From the NCBI GenBank assembly GCA_035308165.1, contig DATGHC010000080.1, forward strand, positions 86,302 through 150,301: a DNA stretch of 64,000 nucleotides. The letters run 5' to 3'. Below the pieces are notes generated by a model. That model saw nothing but the letters and a program-made list of their open reading frames with translations. It was not told the origin of the DNA and did no database searches. The translations under genes and the position numbers were made by a program. The DNA comes from DASTCZ01 sp035308165. Lineage in GTDB: Bacteria > Acidobacteriota > Terriglobia > Acidiferrales > UBA7541. This document shows positions 52,689 to 62,178 of this stretch, in pieces. Positions within the stretch are counted from its first letter, which is position 1, and the number at the start of each line of letters is the position of its first letter.

Positions 52689-53070
52689 AACTGGCAAAAT
52701 GGAGCTTACCCTCTCTCGCGACCCCCGTTTGCTGGCGGGCGTAGCTGGAGCGGTGAATCATTTCGCCGATACGGCGGGCATGGATGACTCCACCCGTGCC
52801 AGTTTTGTGGCAGCCATCGAAGACGCCTGCAACGAGGCGTTTCTTCAGCTACCGCATGCCAACGCTTCCATAGCGATGTCACTCGAATCCGCCGCCGGGA
52901 GTGTTGAAGCCGTACTTATCTTTCGCGGGGCTGCCGCCAAGGCGGAACGAGCGGAGAAAATTCAGCACGCGTTGCGTGACAGGCTGGACCGCGTTTCACG
53001 CGAGTCGGAGAGCGGGACTATCCGGTTGATTCTTGTAAAAAATGCCGCCGCGCCCCGAAGGAAGCGGTAA
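52675..53070 (+). CDS. RsbW/anti-sigma-type ATPase-like protein, degenerate
   Basis: A 131-aa protein resembling the GHKL ATPase fold of anti-sigma factors. The N-box helix IEDACNEAF and the final strand IRLILVKN are visible, but the DxGxG (G1) nucleotide motif expected in between is absent; the strand reads EAVLIFRGAAAKAE. It may bind partners without hydrolysing ATP. The start is GTG 52675; ATG 52699 is an alternative. It overlaps the cysteine-rich gene and could work with the PP2C phosphatase at 38 kb, though that is only an inference. Confidence 0.55.
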   Translation: MQKIETGKMELTLSRDPRLLAGVAGAVNHFADTAGMDDSTRASFVAAIEDACNEAFLQLPHANASIAMSLESAAGSVEAVLIFRGAAAKAERAEKIQHALRDRLDRVSRESESGTIRLILVKNAAAPRRKR

Positions 53071-53096
53071 CTCCCGGCGCGCAGCAAATCCCCCAA

Positions 53097-54107
53097 TTAC
53101 ATTGAAAACGTTTTGCTTTGTATCAGAGAGACCACCTGCGCATTGGTGAGGGTCATGCTCACGGAAAGCGCATTTCCGTTGGGCGACACGCGTGCCCCGT
53201 CAAACATCTGCGCCAGCGCTGAGTTATTTTGGCTGGTGGCCTGGTACTTTCCAAGCATGATGCCCGCCTGAAGCAGCGCCGCCATGTTGTTGGCGTCATC
53301 CGCGGTTGAACAATTTGCGTTGAAATCCGCTTCAATTCCGCTGGTGGATTGTACGCTGATGGTGAGCGACTGGATCTTCGCCAGAAGCGGCGCGGCCTGC
53401 TGGAACTCGGCTGCCTGAGGTACGAGTTGTTGCATGGCCAGCCGGGTATAAGCTGGATTTAGCACTGCCCACACGATCCCCTTGCCGTTAGCTTGGTTAA
53501 TCAGCGGGTACATGGTGTTGTTGTGCAGGACGCTTTCCTTTGCGCCAAAGCGCACTTCCAATAAACCCTCCAACAGACTTCGCTCCCCAAACGCAGCCGT
53601 GTTTGCGTCAATCATCAGGAAGTACAAATCGCCGGAACCCGTCCCGCCGCCAAAAGCGTAAAGAGTGGAACCGCGATAATCCACTTTGCCCGATTTCTGA
53701 TTCTTGAAATATGCCGCGACAGCCGCCGGCTGGAACTGTCCCAGCGCGACACCTACGATCTGGTCGGCCGTGGGCACCGCAGTGGTCGTGCCGCCAGCGC
53801 TCATCGTCGTAGGCACCAGCGCCCAGGTGAGCTCTTCCACTTGCGTGTTGGGATCCATTCCCGCCGCGCTCAAGAACTGTTCAAATTGGCGGAATTTTGG
53901 TGGAAGCATTTGCTCTTTGAGTTGGGCAAACCAGGGGAACTGACGCGCTTGGCGCAAGTCCGCATAAGCAAATTCGCCCACATTGCTTGGGAACATGTTG
54001 ATGACGTCCGTACTGAGCGACCCTGCGCGAAGGCCGGGGGCCAAAAGTGTTGCGGTCACTGCGAGCGCCAAAAATAATCCCATTTTACGGAAAGTTGCCG
54101 CCTTCAT
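53097..54107 (-). CDS. Exported protein of unknown function
   Basis: A 336-aa protein with a signal peptide (about 1-28) and an alpha/beta body. No known family was recognised. Visible features are MFPSNVGEFAYADLRQARQFPW near residue 40 and a run TNAQVVSLIQ near the end; no catalytic motif stands out. Its ATG lies 4 bases after the ftcD stop codon with GAGGGG in the ftcD end, so it is the last gene of the histidine-degradation transcript, possibly by chance. Confidence 0.6.
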   Translation of the reverse strand: MKAATFRKMGLFLALAVTATLLAPGLRAGSLSTDVINMFPSNVGEFAYADLRQARQFPWFAQLKEQMLPPKFRQFEQFLSAAGMDPNTQVEELTWALVPTTMSAGGTTTAVPTADQIVGVALGQFQPAAVAAYFKNQKSGKVDYRGSTLYAFGGGTGSGDLYFLMIDANTAAFGERSLLEGLLEVRFGAKESVLHNNTMYPLINQANGKGIVWAVLNPAYTRLAMQQLVPQAAEFQQAAPLLAKIQSLTISVQSTSGIEADFNANCSTADDANNMAALLQAGIMLGKYQATSQNNSALAQMFDGARVSPNGNALSVSMTLTNAQVVSLIQSKTFSM

Positions 54108-54110
54108 AAC

Positions 54111-55670
54111 TCACCCCTCACTAAAAGCGTCCACATCCTCGAGCGTCTCCTGCTTCGGAATCAGGCTCGTCTGCACAGCCTTCAATCGCGCCCTCATCGA
54201 GCCGACATAATCTTGATCCCCAATCGAATCCAGATTTATCTCCACGTTTGCCAGAGCTCCGTGGGCCGCAGCCGCAGCCATCATCCGCCCGACTTGCAGA
54301 TCTGATTTCATAGACGCGGGAGTGATGGCTTCCAGTTGCCCCAGCAAAGTGTAAAGGAACAACGAAGTCTCGGCCACATCCATGGGGACTTCTGCCGCGC
54401 CACGAAGGGCTCGTTCAATGGCTATTGTCCGTTGGTCTTCTTCTTTCGGCGTACTCTTGGGCATGTGGAACGCGGTCAATACAGCGTCGTAGGCTGCCGC
54501 GTCCCGGTCCATGTCCCCTGCCAATGCGCGCACAGCCTTATCCAATTCCTGGACTGCCGCCGTCAGCCCTTCCGCGTACTTCTCATGCGATTTTTTCTTC
54601 CGCGCAAGCCCAGCGACCATTTCCCCCAACGCAGCGGCCAGCGCGCCCGCCAAAGCGGCCACGGAGCCTCCTCCGGGCGTTGGTGTTGCGGCCGCAACCG
54701 CATCCAGGAGGGGGGTGGCCAAGGAAGCTATTCTGCCCCGGTCAGATACTCCCAGCGGAACGCCTCCCAGGGCAGCCGCCAGGCGATTCTCAAATATCAT
54801 TTCCGATTTGAAACCCTCGAGTTGCAGGTAGAAGTCGGCGGTGATCTCCAGCGCCTTCTTTGGCACTAGACCAACGATTTCACTTTCGATGATCCGGCAG
54901 CCATACCGTTCCGCTTCGCGCTTCACCAATTCGAACACCCGGTGCATGGGCGTTTGTTCGAAGTCCGTCAGGTTGATCGAGACCTGCGCCATTCCCCGCG
55001 AGTGCAAGTCCACGCCCATGGCTTTCACATTGCGCAGGCCCCCACTGGAATGCCGAATGGCCTTGGCAATCCGGTTGGCCACTTTCACGTCTGCTGTGTT
55101 CAGGTTGATGTTGTAGGCGATGAGGAAATTTCGCGCCCCGACCGCGGTCGCGCCTGCCGTCGGATGCACTTTGAGTTCGCCGATATCGGGAACACGGTTG
55201 GGGTCGGTGTGGATTTCGTCGCGCAGGCCTTCAAATTGCCCCTTGCGGATATTCTCAAGGTTGGTGCGGTCGGGCCGCTGAGCCGCGGCCTCGTAAAAAT
55301 AGACTGGAATTCCAAAGCGATCCCAAATCTCGCCGCCCACGCGCCGAGCCAGAGCCACACAATCTTCGATTTCAACTCCCTCGATGGGGACGAAGGGCAC
55401 CACGTCCGTCGCGCCGATCCGGGGGTGCGCGCCGGAATGTTTTGTCAGATCAATCACTTCACATGCTTTTCCGACGCCGCGAAGTACGGCTTCGGCAACT
55501 ATTTCCGGCTCGCCCGCGAGAGTCACTACGCACCGGTTGTGATCGGAGTCCGACTCGCGGTCGAGGATGACAACGCCGCGGATTTCGCGCATGGCGGCAA
55601 TGATGGCCTCTATTTTAGAGACGTCACGCCCCTCAGAAAAGTTCGGCACGCACTCGACTATTTTTCGCAT
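54111..55670 (-). CDS. ftcD: Bifunctional glutamate formimidoyltransferase / formimidoyl-THF cyclodeaminase
   Basis: Cytoplasmic enzyme of histidine degradation that moves the formimino group from formiminoglutamate to tetrahydrofolate and then closes it to methenyl-THF with loss of ammonia. Residues 1-300 hold the transferase (MRKIVECVPNFSEGRD, SGAHPRIGATDVVPFVP), and 330-510 the cyclodeaminase (ATPTPGGGSVAALAGALAAALGEMVAGL). This fused form is the one known from animals; many bacteria have the two parts apart. It follows hutI on the minus strand. Confidence 0.93.
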   Translation of the reverse strand: MRKIVECVPNFSEGRDVSKIEAIIAAMREIRGVVILDRESDSDHNRCVVTLAGEPEIVAEAVLRGVGKACEVIDLTKHSGAHPRIGATDVVPFVPIEGVEIEDCVALARRVGGEIWDRFGIPVYFYEAAAQRPDRTNLENIRKGQFEGLRDEIHTDPNRVPDIGELKVHPTAGATAVGARNFLIAYNINLNTADVKVANRIAKAIRHSSGGLRNVKAMGVDLHSRGMAQVSINLTDFEQTPMHRVFELVKREAERYGCRIIESEIVGLVPKKALEITADFYLQLEGFKSEMIFENRLAAALGGVPLGVSDRGRIASLATPLLDAVAAATPTPGGGSVAALAGALAAALGEMVAGLARKKKSHEKYAEGLTAAVQELDKAVRALAGDMDRDAAAYDAVLTAFHMPKSTPKEEDQRTIAIERALRGAAEVPMDVAETSLFLYTLLGQLEAITPASMKSDLQVGRMMAAAAAHGALANVEINLDSIGDQDYVGSMRARLKAVQTSLIPKQETLEDVDAFSEG

Positions 55671-55695
55671 TTAAAATAGTCACCCAAGTTGAGCT

Positions 55696-56997
55696 TCAGA
55701 TTTTGTTGACGCCAGCGCGCGAATAGATCACCTTGCCGCGCTTTATCGTCAGCACACACAGATTCACCCCAAAATAGTACGGGATTTCGCGGTAATCAGC
55801 CACATCGAACACTGACAAATCAGCTAACTTGCCAACTTCCAGGCTCCCGATGCCATCCTGCCGCCCGAGGGAATAGGCGGCGTTTATGGTCGAGGCAGTA
55901 ATCGCCTCCGCCGGCGTCATCCGGAGCTGGCTCGTCGCCAACGAGAGCACCATGGACATGCTCAGTGTCGGGCTGGTGCCGGGATTGTAGTCTGTGGCCA
56001 GCGCGACGATTGCGCCCGCCTCAATCAGTCGCCGCGCTGGGGCGTGATGGGTATGGCCAAGATGCGCTCCGCAGCCCGGCAGCAGAGTGGCAACCACGTC
56101 GGAGCTTGCCAGGGCGCGGATTTCAGAGGCGTTCACATACTCCAGGTGATCCGCGCTCGCGGCGCGCAGTTCGACGGCGAGCCGCGCCGCGCCGGTGTGC
56201 GCCAACTGCTCGGCGTGAATTCGTGGCACCAGGCCGCATACCCGGCCTGCGGTAAGCACCGCCCGTGCCTGCTTAACGGTGAATGCCCCGCGATCGCAGA
56301 AGACGTCGCAGAATTCCGCCAGCCCTTCGCCGGCCACCTGTGGAATCAAATGTTCCGCCAGGAACTTGACGTAGGCATCGGCGCCTGCGCGCCGCTTCCG
56401 GTATTCAGGAGGAACCACGTGCGCGCCCATGAATGTTGAAACGATGTCGAGAGGCTGCTCCTTGGCCAATTTGCGGTGAAGGCGGAGTGTCTTCAATTCC
56501 GACGCGGTATCCAATCCATATCCGCTCTTGGCCTCCACAGTGGTCGTTCCGTGCTCGGCGAATCGCCGCAACGATTGCAGGGCGCGCGATTCCAGTTGCG
56601 CGGGTTTTGTGGCTCGCAATCCGCGCACGGAAGAAAGGATTCCTCCGCCCGCTCGAGCGATTTCCTCATAGGTCTCACCCGCGCAGCGGCGAACATGTTC
56701 ATCGGCACGGCTGCTGGGGAACACCAGATGCGTGTGCGAATCCACAAACCCGGGAAGGACAACTTTGCCGCCCAACTCGACTTTGCGCGCCCCCCGGGCA
56801 ACTTTGTGCCTGGCAACGTCACGCCGCGGGCCCACCGCGAGGATACGTCCATCCGCAACCAGAAGGGCGCCATCGCGAATTATTTCTATGCGATTCATCG
56901 CGCGCCCGCGGCGCGGCACACTTCCGCGCAAAGTCAGCAATTGAGCGCATCCGGTGATGAAAATTTCATTTCCCAAGGCGGGTCCATTATCACTCAT
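55696..56997 (-). CDS. hutI: Imidazolonepropionase
   Basis: Third step of histidine degradation: opens imidazolone-5-propionate to formiminoglutamate. It is a metal-dependent amidohydrolase, with the metal-binding HxH in GFVDSHTHLVFPSSR and further residues in RIHAEQLAHTG and a later DHLEY. ATG 56997 is used; a GTG at 57024 is possible and neither has a good ribosome binding site. Length about 433 aa. Between it and hutU lies the NmrA-like gene. Confidence 0.93.
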   Translation of the reverse strand: MSDNGPALGNEIFITGCAQLLTLRGSVPRRGRAMNRIEIIRDGALLVADGRILAVGPRRDVARHKVARGARKVELGGKVVLPGFVDSHTHLVFPSSRADEHVRRCAGETYEEIARAGGGILSSVRGLRATKPAQLESRALQSLRRFAEHGTTTVEAKSGYGLDTASELKTLRLHRKLAKEQPLDIVSTFMGAHVVPPEYRKRRAGADAYVKFLAEHLIPQVAGEGLAEFCDVFCDRGAFTVKQARAVLTAGRVCGLVPRIHAEQLAHTGAARLAVELRAASADHLEYVNASEIRALASSDVVATLLPGCGAHLGHTHHAPARRLIEAGAIVALATDYNPGTSPTLSMSMVLSLATSQLRMTPAEAITASTINAAYSLGRQDGIGSLEVGKLADLSVFDVADYREIPYYFGVNLCVLTIKRGKVIYSRAGVNKI

Positions 56998-57114
56998 TAG
57001 CGGGATCAGACGATAATCTGTCACTGGAGAGAATGAGGCTTGCGTTGAAACTGTTTTCTCCCGCGGAATTCCGCACCGATCCGAGCGCCTCTGCGGTCGA
57101 ATACTTATGTTTGA

Positions 57115-58017
57115 TTAAGCTGAAGCGGACTGTCCCTTATAGGCAGGCACCAATACTTCCGCTGTAAAACTCTCAAACGTAGTAGCGGTCGTGTTGCTCT
57201 CATTGCGCTTTTCGAGCGGTACCATTCGCCCTTCATTAATTGCTTTGGACATCTCAATCATCTGGTCTGCTGTGTCCGCCGAAAGGCCGCCCTGCATTAA
57301 CGCGGGTTTCGCCATCATCGCAGGGGCCTGTGTATATCCAAGCCCTGGCTTGCCTATTGCCTCTCCGAAGATTCTCGCGGCCTCATTCATTGAAAGATCA
57401 CGCTGGCCGAGAAGCTCCTTGATTTGCTGACCGCCGAATTCGCGGGCGCGCAACTCCGCCGCCGCACGTGCACCGATGTCACGCGAAGCGATCTGTGGGG
57501 CAGGAAGATCGCCCCTCACCAATGCGGCGAAAAACCCCATCGTCTTGTAAACCTGCACGCAAAGCAAAGAGTTTTCCATGAAGGACCCTGGGCGCAGGTG
57601 CAATACGTTCAGACCGATCGCGCGATTCAGACGCTGCTCGAAGTTGTGGAGGCCGCTCACAGGGCCTGCGCCCTCGGCAAGATTCGCTCCCACGCTGCTC
57701 AGAGAGACCGCATATTTCACCAAAGCCTTTTCCAGCGCATTGGCGAGCGACTCTGATACGTCTGACATGTAGGCGCGCATCTTCGGTTGCTTCAGGTCCG
57801 GTGGGATCATGACGTAGGCCGCGTCCACACCCTGGAATGCGCGGGTCATAGCGTCTGTGTCCAATACGTTGCCTACAAATGCCTCAGCACCTTTGGCGAC
57901 GAACGGCTGCAATTTGTCGGCATTGCGGCCGATGACGCGGACTTTTTCACCGCCAGCCAGCAGAGTCTCCGCTACAACTTTTCCCGTGTGACCCGTAGCC
58001 CCTGTAACAGCGATCAT
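57115..58017 (-). CDS. NmrA-like NAD(P)-binding protein
   Basis: A 300-aa atypical short-chain dehydrogenase of the NmrA type. The N-terminal VTGATGHTGKVVAETLLAGG is the glycine-rich NAD(P) motif, followed by KVRVIGRN and YVMIPPDLKQP. The usual active-site YxxxK is not obvious, as in other NmrA proteins that sense or bind the cofactor. ATG 58017 overlaps the hutU stop codon by 4 bases (ATGA), so the gene is translated with hutU. Its role in the hut operon is unknown. Confidence 0.85.
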   Translation of the reverse strand: MIAVTGATGHTGKVVAETLLAGGEKVRVIGRNADKLQPFVAKGAEAFVGNVLDTDAMTRAFQGVDAAYVMIPPDLKQPKMRAYMSDVSESLANALEKALVKYAVSLSSVGANLAEGAGPVSGLHNFEQRLNRAIGLNVLHLRPGSFMENSLLCVQVYKTMGFFAALVRGDLPAPQIASRDIGARAAAELRAREFGGQQIKELLGQRDLSMNEAARIFGEAIGKPGLGYTQAPAMMAKPALMQGGLSADTADQMIEMSKAINEGRMVPLEKRNESNTTATTFESFTAEVLVPAYKGQSASA

Positions 58018-59705
58018 TCTCGCTCCTTGTTGGGCATCGGAATCCTGACGTTCTTTCGTTTCGCGAAGCTGATCGCCTCGGGATAGCCCGCGTCCGCATG
58101 GCGCGCGACGCCGATGCCCGGGTCGTTGGTCAGCACTCGCTCGATGCGAGCGGCCATTACTTTTGTGCCATCTGCGACGGTGACTTGCCCGGCGTGCTGC
58201 GAGTAGCCGATGCCTACGCCGCCGCCATTGTGGATGGAAACCCATGACGCGCCGCTGGCGGTGTTCAGCAGGGCATTGAGCAGCGCCCAATCTGCCACAG
58301 CGTCTGAGCCATCGCGCATTTTCTCTGTTTCACGATAGGGCGAGGCTACCGAGCCACAATCCAGATGGTCGCGGCCCATTACGATAGGAGCCTTCAACTC
58401 GCCTTTCGCGACTAGGTCGTTGAGCGCCAAACCAAATTTGTCGCGTTCACCATAGCCCAGCCAACAGATGCGCGCGGGCAGCCCCTGAAACTTCACTCGT
58501 TTCTGGGCCAGAGGAATCCAGCGACTCAGGATTTCGTCGTGCGGAAACATATCCAGGACCAGTTGGTCGGTCCTATGAATATCCGATGGCTCTCCGGAAA
58601 GGGCAGCCCAACGAAATGGGCCGCGCCCCTCACAGAAAAGCGGACGGATATATTCGGGGACAAAACCAGGAAAATCGTAGGCGTCGGCGACGCCGCGCTC
58701 AAAAGCGAAGGTGCGGATGTTGTTGCCGTAGTCGAACGTCACTGAGCCAAGCTTTTGCAAATCAAGCATCCCGCGAACATGGGCCGCGATGGAATCGAGC
58801 GAGCGGTCGCGATATTCCTCCGGATTGCGCTTGCGGAGTTCGGTAGCTTGCTCCGTAGTCAGCCCTTGAGGGATATATCCATTCAGCGGATCGTGCGCGG
58901 AGGTCTGGTCGGTGAGCAGGTCGGGCACAACGCCGCGCTTGGCCAGTTCAGGAATCACGTCGGCGCAATTTCCCACCAACCCCACCGACGCGGGCTCGCG
59001 CTTGCGCACCGCATTCTTCAGGATGCGCAGCGCCTCATCGAGGTCATTCACCATCGCATCGCAATACCCGCTGCGCAGGCGCCGTTTGATGCGTTCGGGA
59101 TCTACCTCAACTCCAAGAAATGCGCCGCCGTTCAGTGTGGCCGCGAGGGGCTGCGCTCCCCCCATGCCGCCCATGCCGCCGGTGACAACAAGCTTGCCGG
59201 CAAGGTCACCGCCAAAATGTTTGCGCGCCGCGGCGGCGAATGTTTCGTAAGTCCCCTGCAAAATTCCCTGCGTGCCGATGTAAATCCAGCTTCCCGCGGT
59301 CATTTGCCCATACATCATCAGGCCGGCGCGGTCCAGCTCCTCGAAATGTTTCCAGTCATCCCAGTGGCCCACCAGATTGGCATTGGCAATCAAAACGCGT
59401 GGCGCGTAGGGATGCGTCCGAAAAACGCCGACAGGTTTTCCCGACTGAACGATCAATGTTTCGTCATTCTCGAGCGCGCGCAGCGATTCGACGATCGCGC
59501 GAAAACAATCCCAGTTGCGTGCCGCCTTTCCAGTGCCGCCATATACCACCAAATCATCCGGCCGCTCGGCCACTTGCGGGTCCAGATTGTTCATCAGCAT
59601 CCGCAGCGCTGCTTCTTGCTGCCAGCCCTTGCAGGTAATCTGGGTCCCGCGCGGGGCACGCACGGGCTGATATCCAATATCGCTTTGAGTCTTTGTCAAT
59701 GTCAT
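58014..59705 (-). CDS. hutU: Urocanate hydratase
   Basis: Second step of histidine degradation: adds water to urocanate, giving imidazolonepropionate, with a bound NAD+. Motifs include VYGGTGKAARNWDCF, GGMGGMGGAQPLAATL and ICWLGYGERDKFGLALNDL, which carries the conserved Cys. The ATG at 59705 follows GAGG with normal spacing and gives 563 aa, typical for the family; an upstream ATG at 59726 is possible. hutH is not in the window. Confidence 0.95.
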   Translation of the reverse strand: MTLTKTQSDIGYQPVRAPRGTQITCKGWQQEAALRMLMNNLDPQVAERPDDLVVYGGTGKAARNWDCFRAIVESLRALENDETLIVQSGKPVGVFRTHPYAPRVLIANANLVGHWDDWKHFEELDRAGLMMYGQMTAGSWIYIGTQGILQGTYETFAAAARKHFGGDLAGKLVVTGGMGGMGGAQPLAATLNGGAFLGVEVDPERIKRRLRSGYCDAMVNDLDEALRILKNAVRKREPASVGLVGNCADVIPELAKRGVVPDLLTDQTSAHDPLNGYIPQGLTTEQATELRKRNPEEYRDRSLDSIAAHVRGMLDLQKLGSVTFDYGNNIRTFAFERGVADAYDFPGFVPEYIRPLFCEGRGPFRWAALSGEPSDIHRTDQLVLDMFPHDEILSRWIPLAQKRVKFQGLPARICWLGYGERDKFGLALNDLVAKGELKAPIVMGRDHLDCGSVASPYRETEKMRDGSDAVADWALLNALLNTASGASWVSIHNGGGVGIGYSQHAGQVTVADGTKVMAARIERVLTNDPGIGVARHADAGYPEAISFAKRKNVRIPMPNKERE

Positions 59706-59831
59706 GGCCACTGCCTCACGTGACATCTTATCGCGATTTTGCTTTTGTAGCGCCGCCTTCCCGCCAGCCCCTTTGACCTCCCATTGCAGTGGTTGAGTTT
59801 CCGCTTCCGTCAAGCTAACCTTGAACCTTCC

Positions 59832-61655
59832 ATGCCCTACGCATCTCTCCCGCGCCGCCTCCTCGATACCGTTGAACGCTACAACCAGCCACGCGCGCAG
59901 CTTTTCCGCGGCCCCAACGGCTGGGAGGCGATCAGCGCTCATGAAATGCTCCGCCGAGTGGGCGGTCTTTCTCGCTCGTTGGCCGAGCTGGGCGTGAAAC
60001 CCGGCGATCGTGTCGGTCTTTTCGCGGCCAATCGCCCTGAATGGCACATCGCCGATTTCGCCATCCTTGGCCTGGGCGCCGTTGATGTCCCTATTTACTT
60101 TCGCGAGTCCACGGAGCGGATGATTTATATCCTGAACCACTCCGGTGCTCTTGCCGTTTTCGTGGCCGGGGGTGAGCAGGCCGAAAAACTGATGGCCTGC
60201 CGCGACCAGTTGAAATCGGTCCGGCACATTATCGTGGCTGATGCGGAAACCGATTACGGGTCGGATGCTTTGCGATATGAAACGCTCATTGGCTCGGCCA
60301 ACGATTCGGACATCGCCACCTATCGCATGCGCGTGGGCGATATTTCCGCTGATTCATTGGCGACAATTATCTACACCTCAGGCACCACGGGCGAGCCTAA
60401 GGGCGTCATGCTCTCGCACTCGAATATCTCCTCAAACGTGACGGATTCGATCCGCGCCGATGATTACCGCTCGGAGGATGTCGAGCTTGAGTTCTTGCCG
60501 CTGGCACACATTTACGAACGGACTACGGCCTACGTATTCATGTTTTGCGGAGCCACGCTCGCCTACGTGGACGCCATGGAAAAACTTCCACAGGCGCTGC
60601 TGGAAGTGAAGCCCACCCTCGCCGGTGCCGTCCCGCGAGTGTTTGAAAAGCTCTACGCAAACATCATTGAGAAGGGCCATCGCGAGCATGGTTTGAAGCG
60701 CAAGATATTTGATTGGGCGTTGAGCGTGGCCAACGAATCGGTGCCCTGGCGCGCCTATGGCCAGGCTGCCTCCACAACTCTAAGAATGAAGTGGAGGCTC
60801 GCGGACAAGCTGGTCTTTTCAAAAATCCGCGCCGGTGTGGGCGGCCGGATGCACGAATTCATTTCCGGCGGAGCGCCTCTGGCCAAAGAGCTTGCAGAAT
60901 TCTTCTGGGCTGTGGATTTGCACATTTATCAGGGCTACGGCCTGACCGAAACTTCACCCGTAATTGCCGTCAATAACCGCTACGCAAATAAAGTCGGCAC
61001 CGTAGGGCGCCCCATCCCCAATGTCGAAGTCCGCATCGCCAAGGACGGCGAAATCCTCACGCGCGGGCCCAACGTGATGCAGGGTTATTACCAGCGCCCC
61101 GACGAAACCGCGAAAACCATTTCACCGGATGGCTGGCTCGCAACCGGGGACATCGGGCTGCTGGACTCCGATGGATTCCTGATCATCACCGACCGCAAGA
61201 AGGATCTGCTGAAAACGGCGGGTGGAAAATTTGTCGCCCCACAGCCTATCGAGAACTCACTGAAGATGAGCCCGTACATTCAGGGTGCCGCTATAATCGG
61301 GGACAGGCGGAAATTTGTTGTCGCATTGATCGTCCCGAACTTTGCCCGGGTATCCTCGAAGGCCGCGGAAGAGGGCCGCCAATTTACTTCAGCCCCCGAA
61401 TTGGCGCGCGATCCGTGGGTGCGCCAATTGATCAGCAGGGAAGTGGCCAAGGTCAACGAGCCTCTCGCTGGATATGAAACCATCAAGCGTTTCGCCATAC
61501 TTGATCAGGATTTCAGCTTCGAGAACGGCGAACTCACCTACACTTTAAAGCTCAAGCGCCGCGTGATCGACAAACTCTACGCAGACAAAATCGAGCAACT
61601 CTACGCCGATGTGGAAGAGCCTCGCCCCATAACTCATCCTTCCTCCGCGGATTGA
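59832..61655 (+). CDS. Long-chain acyl-CoA synthetase (FadD15-like)
   Basis: AMP-forming ligase that activates fatty acids as CoA thioesters. The AMP-binding signature YTSGTTGEPKGVMLSH lies near residue 195, QGYGLTETSP near 375 and the hinge DGWLATGDIGLLD near 430; the C-terminal cap has the KTAGGKFVAPQPIE Lys motif. Length about 607 aa matches the FadD15-type long form. ATG 59832 is preferred as it follows the usual N-terminus; no ribosome binding site is clear. It is divergent from hutU. Confidence 0.92.
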   Translation: MPYASLPRRLLDTVERYNQPRAQLFRGPNGWEAISAHEMLRRVGGLSRSLAELGVKPGDRVGLFAANRPEWHIADFAILGLGAVDVPIYFRESTERMIYILNHSGALAVFVAGGEQAEKLMACRDQLKSVRHIIVADAETDYGSDALRYETLIGSANDSDIATYRMRVGDISADSLATIIYTSGTTGEPKGVMLSHSNISSNVTDSIRADDYRSEDVELEFLPLAHIYERTTAYVFMFCGATLAYVDAMEKLPQALLEVKPTLAGAVPRVFEKLYANIIEKGHREHGLKRKIFDWALSVANESVPWRAYGQAASTTLRMKWRLADKLVFSKIRAGVGGRMHEFISGGAPLAKELAEFFWAVDLHIYQGYGLTETSPVIAVNNRYANKVGTVGRPIPNVEVRIAKDGEILTRGPNVMQGYYQRPDETAKTISPDGWLATGDIGLLDSDGFLIITDRKKDLLKTAGGKFVAPQPIENSLKMSPYIQGAAIIGDRRKFVVALIVPNFARVSSKAAEEGRQFTSAPELARDPWVRQLISREVAKVNEPLAGYETIKRFAILDQDFSFENGELTYTLKLKRRVIDKLYADKIEQLYADVEEPRPITHPSSAD

Positions 61656-61692
61656 ATGCCTTCCGCGCCTCACAACAGAGAGGAGATATCAA

Positions 61693-62073
61693 ATGGGAAT
61701 ACTTGAGGCCGCAAAGCCTGTAATCGTCATTTGCACGCGGGACCGCGCGCAAGCCGCGGACTTTTACCGCGATGCGCTCGGGCTCCGCATGACCTCCGAA
61801 GACAAATTTGCCGCTGTATTTGATATTGGCGGAATTGCCCTGCGTGTCTCAACGGTCGCCGATTTCACGCCGCATCAGCACACCATCCTTGGCTTCAAAG
61901 TTCCCGATGTGTCGTCAACTGTAATGGCCCTGCGAGAAAAGGGCGTGGCCTTCAATCTTTACAAGGGCTTCAATCAGGACGAACTGGGCATATTCACCGT
62001 CCCGGGGACCGCGGTGCAGGTTGCTTGGTTCATGGATCCGGACGGCAATGTGCTAAGTGTGACCAATGTTTGA
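61693..62073 (+). CDS. VOC (glyoxalase-like) family protein
   Basis: A 126-aa vicinal-oxygen-chelate protein with two beta-alpha-beta-beta-beta units: CTRDRAQAADFYRDALGLRM at the start and VAWFMDPDGNVLSVTNV at the end. GAGGAG lies before the ATG. The substrate is unknown. It lies 37 bases downstream of the acyl-CoA synthetase on the same strand and may share its transcript. Confidence 0.85.
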   Translation: MGILEAAKPVIVICTRDRAQAADFYRDALGLRMTSEDKFAAVFDIGGIALRVSTVADFTPHQHTILGFKVPDVSSTVMALREKGVAFNLYKGFNQDELGIFTVPGTAVQVAWFMDPDGNVLSVTNV

Positions 62074-62178
62074 GATGGCCGGCCACCATCAGCCTAAATT
62101 CAAAATGCTGCACTGCTTCAAATTCACGGAATTTGGCCGCGCAGCCGCGTAGCAGTAGAATCCCTCCGGGAGAATTTC

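Noticed and set aside
58755..59723. 322-aa plus-strand open frame inside hutU
   Set aside because: It is antisense to hutU, whose motifs are intact; no family features or ribosome binding site.
59706..60227. Extended N-terminus for HutU (up to 737 aa)
   Set aside because: It would overlap the divergent acyl-CoA synthetase; a start at 59705 with GAGG gives the normal family length.
62074..62178. Possible thiamine riboswitch before thiG
   Set aside because: The CTGAGA and closing THI-box consensus segments are not present in the gap.
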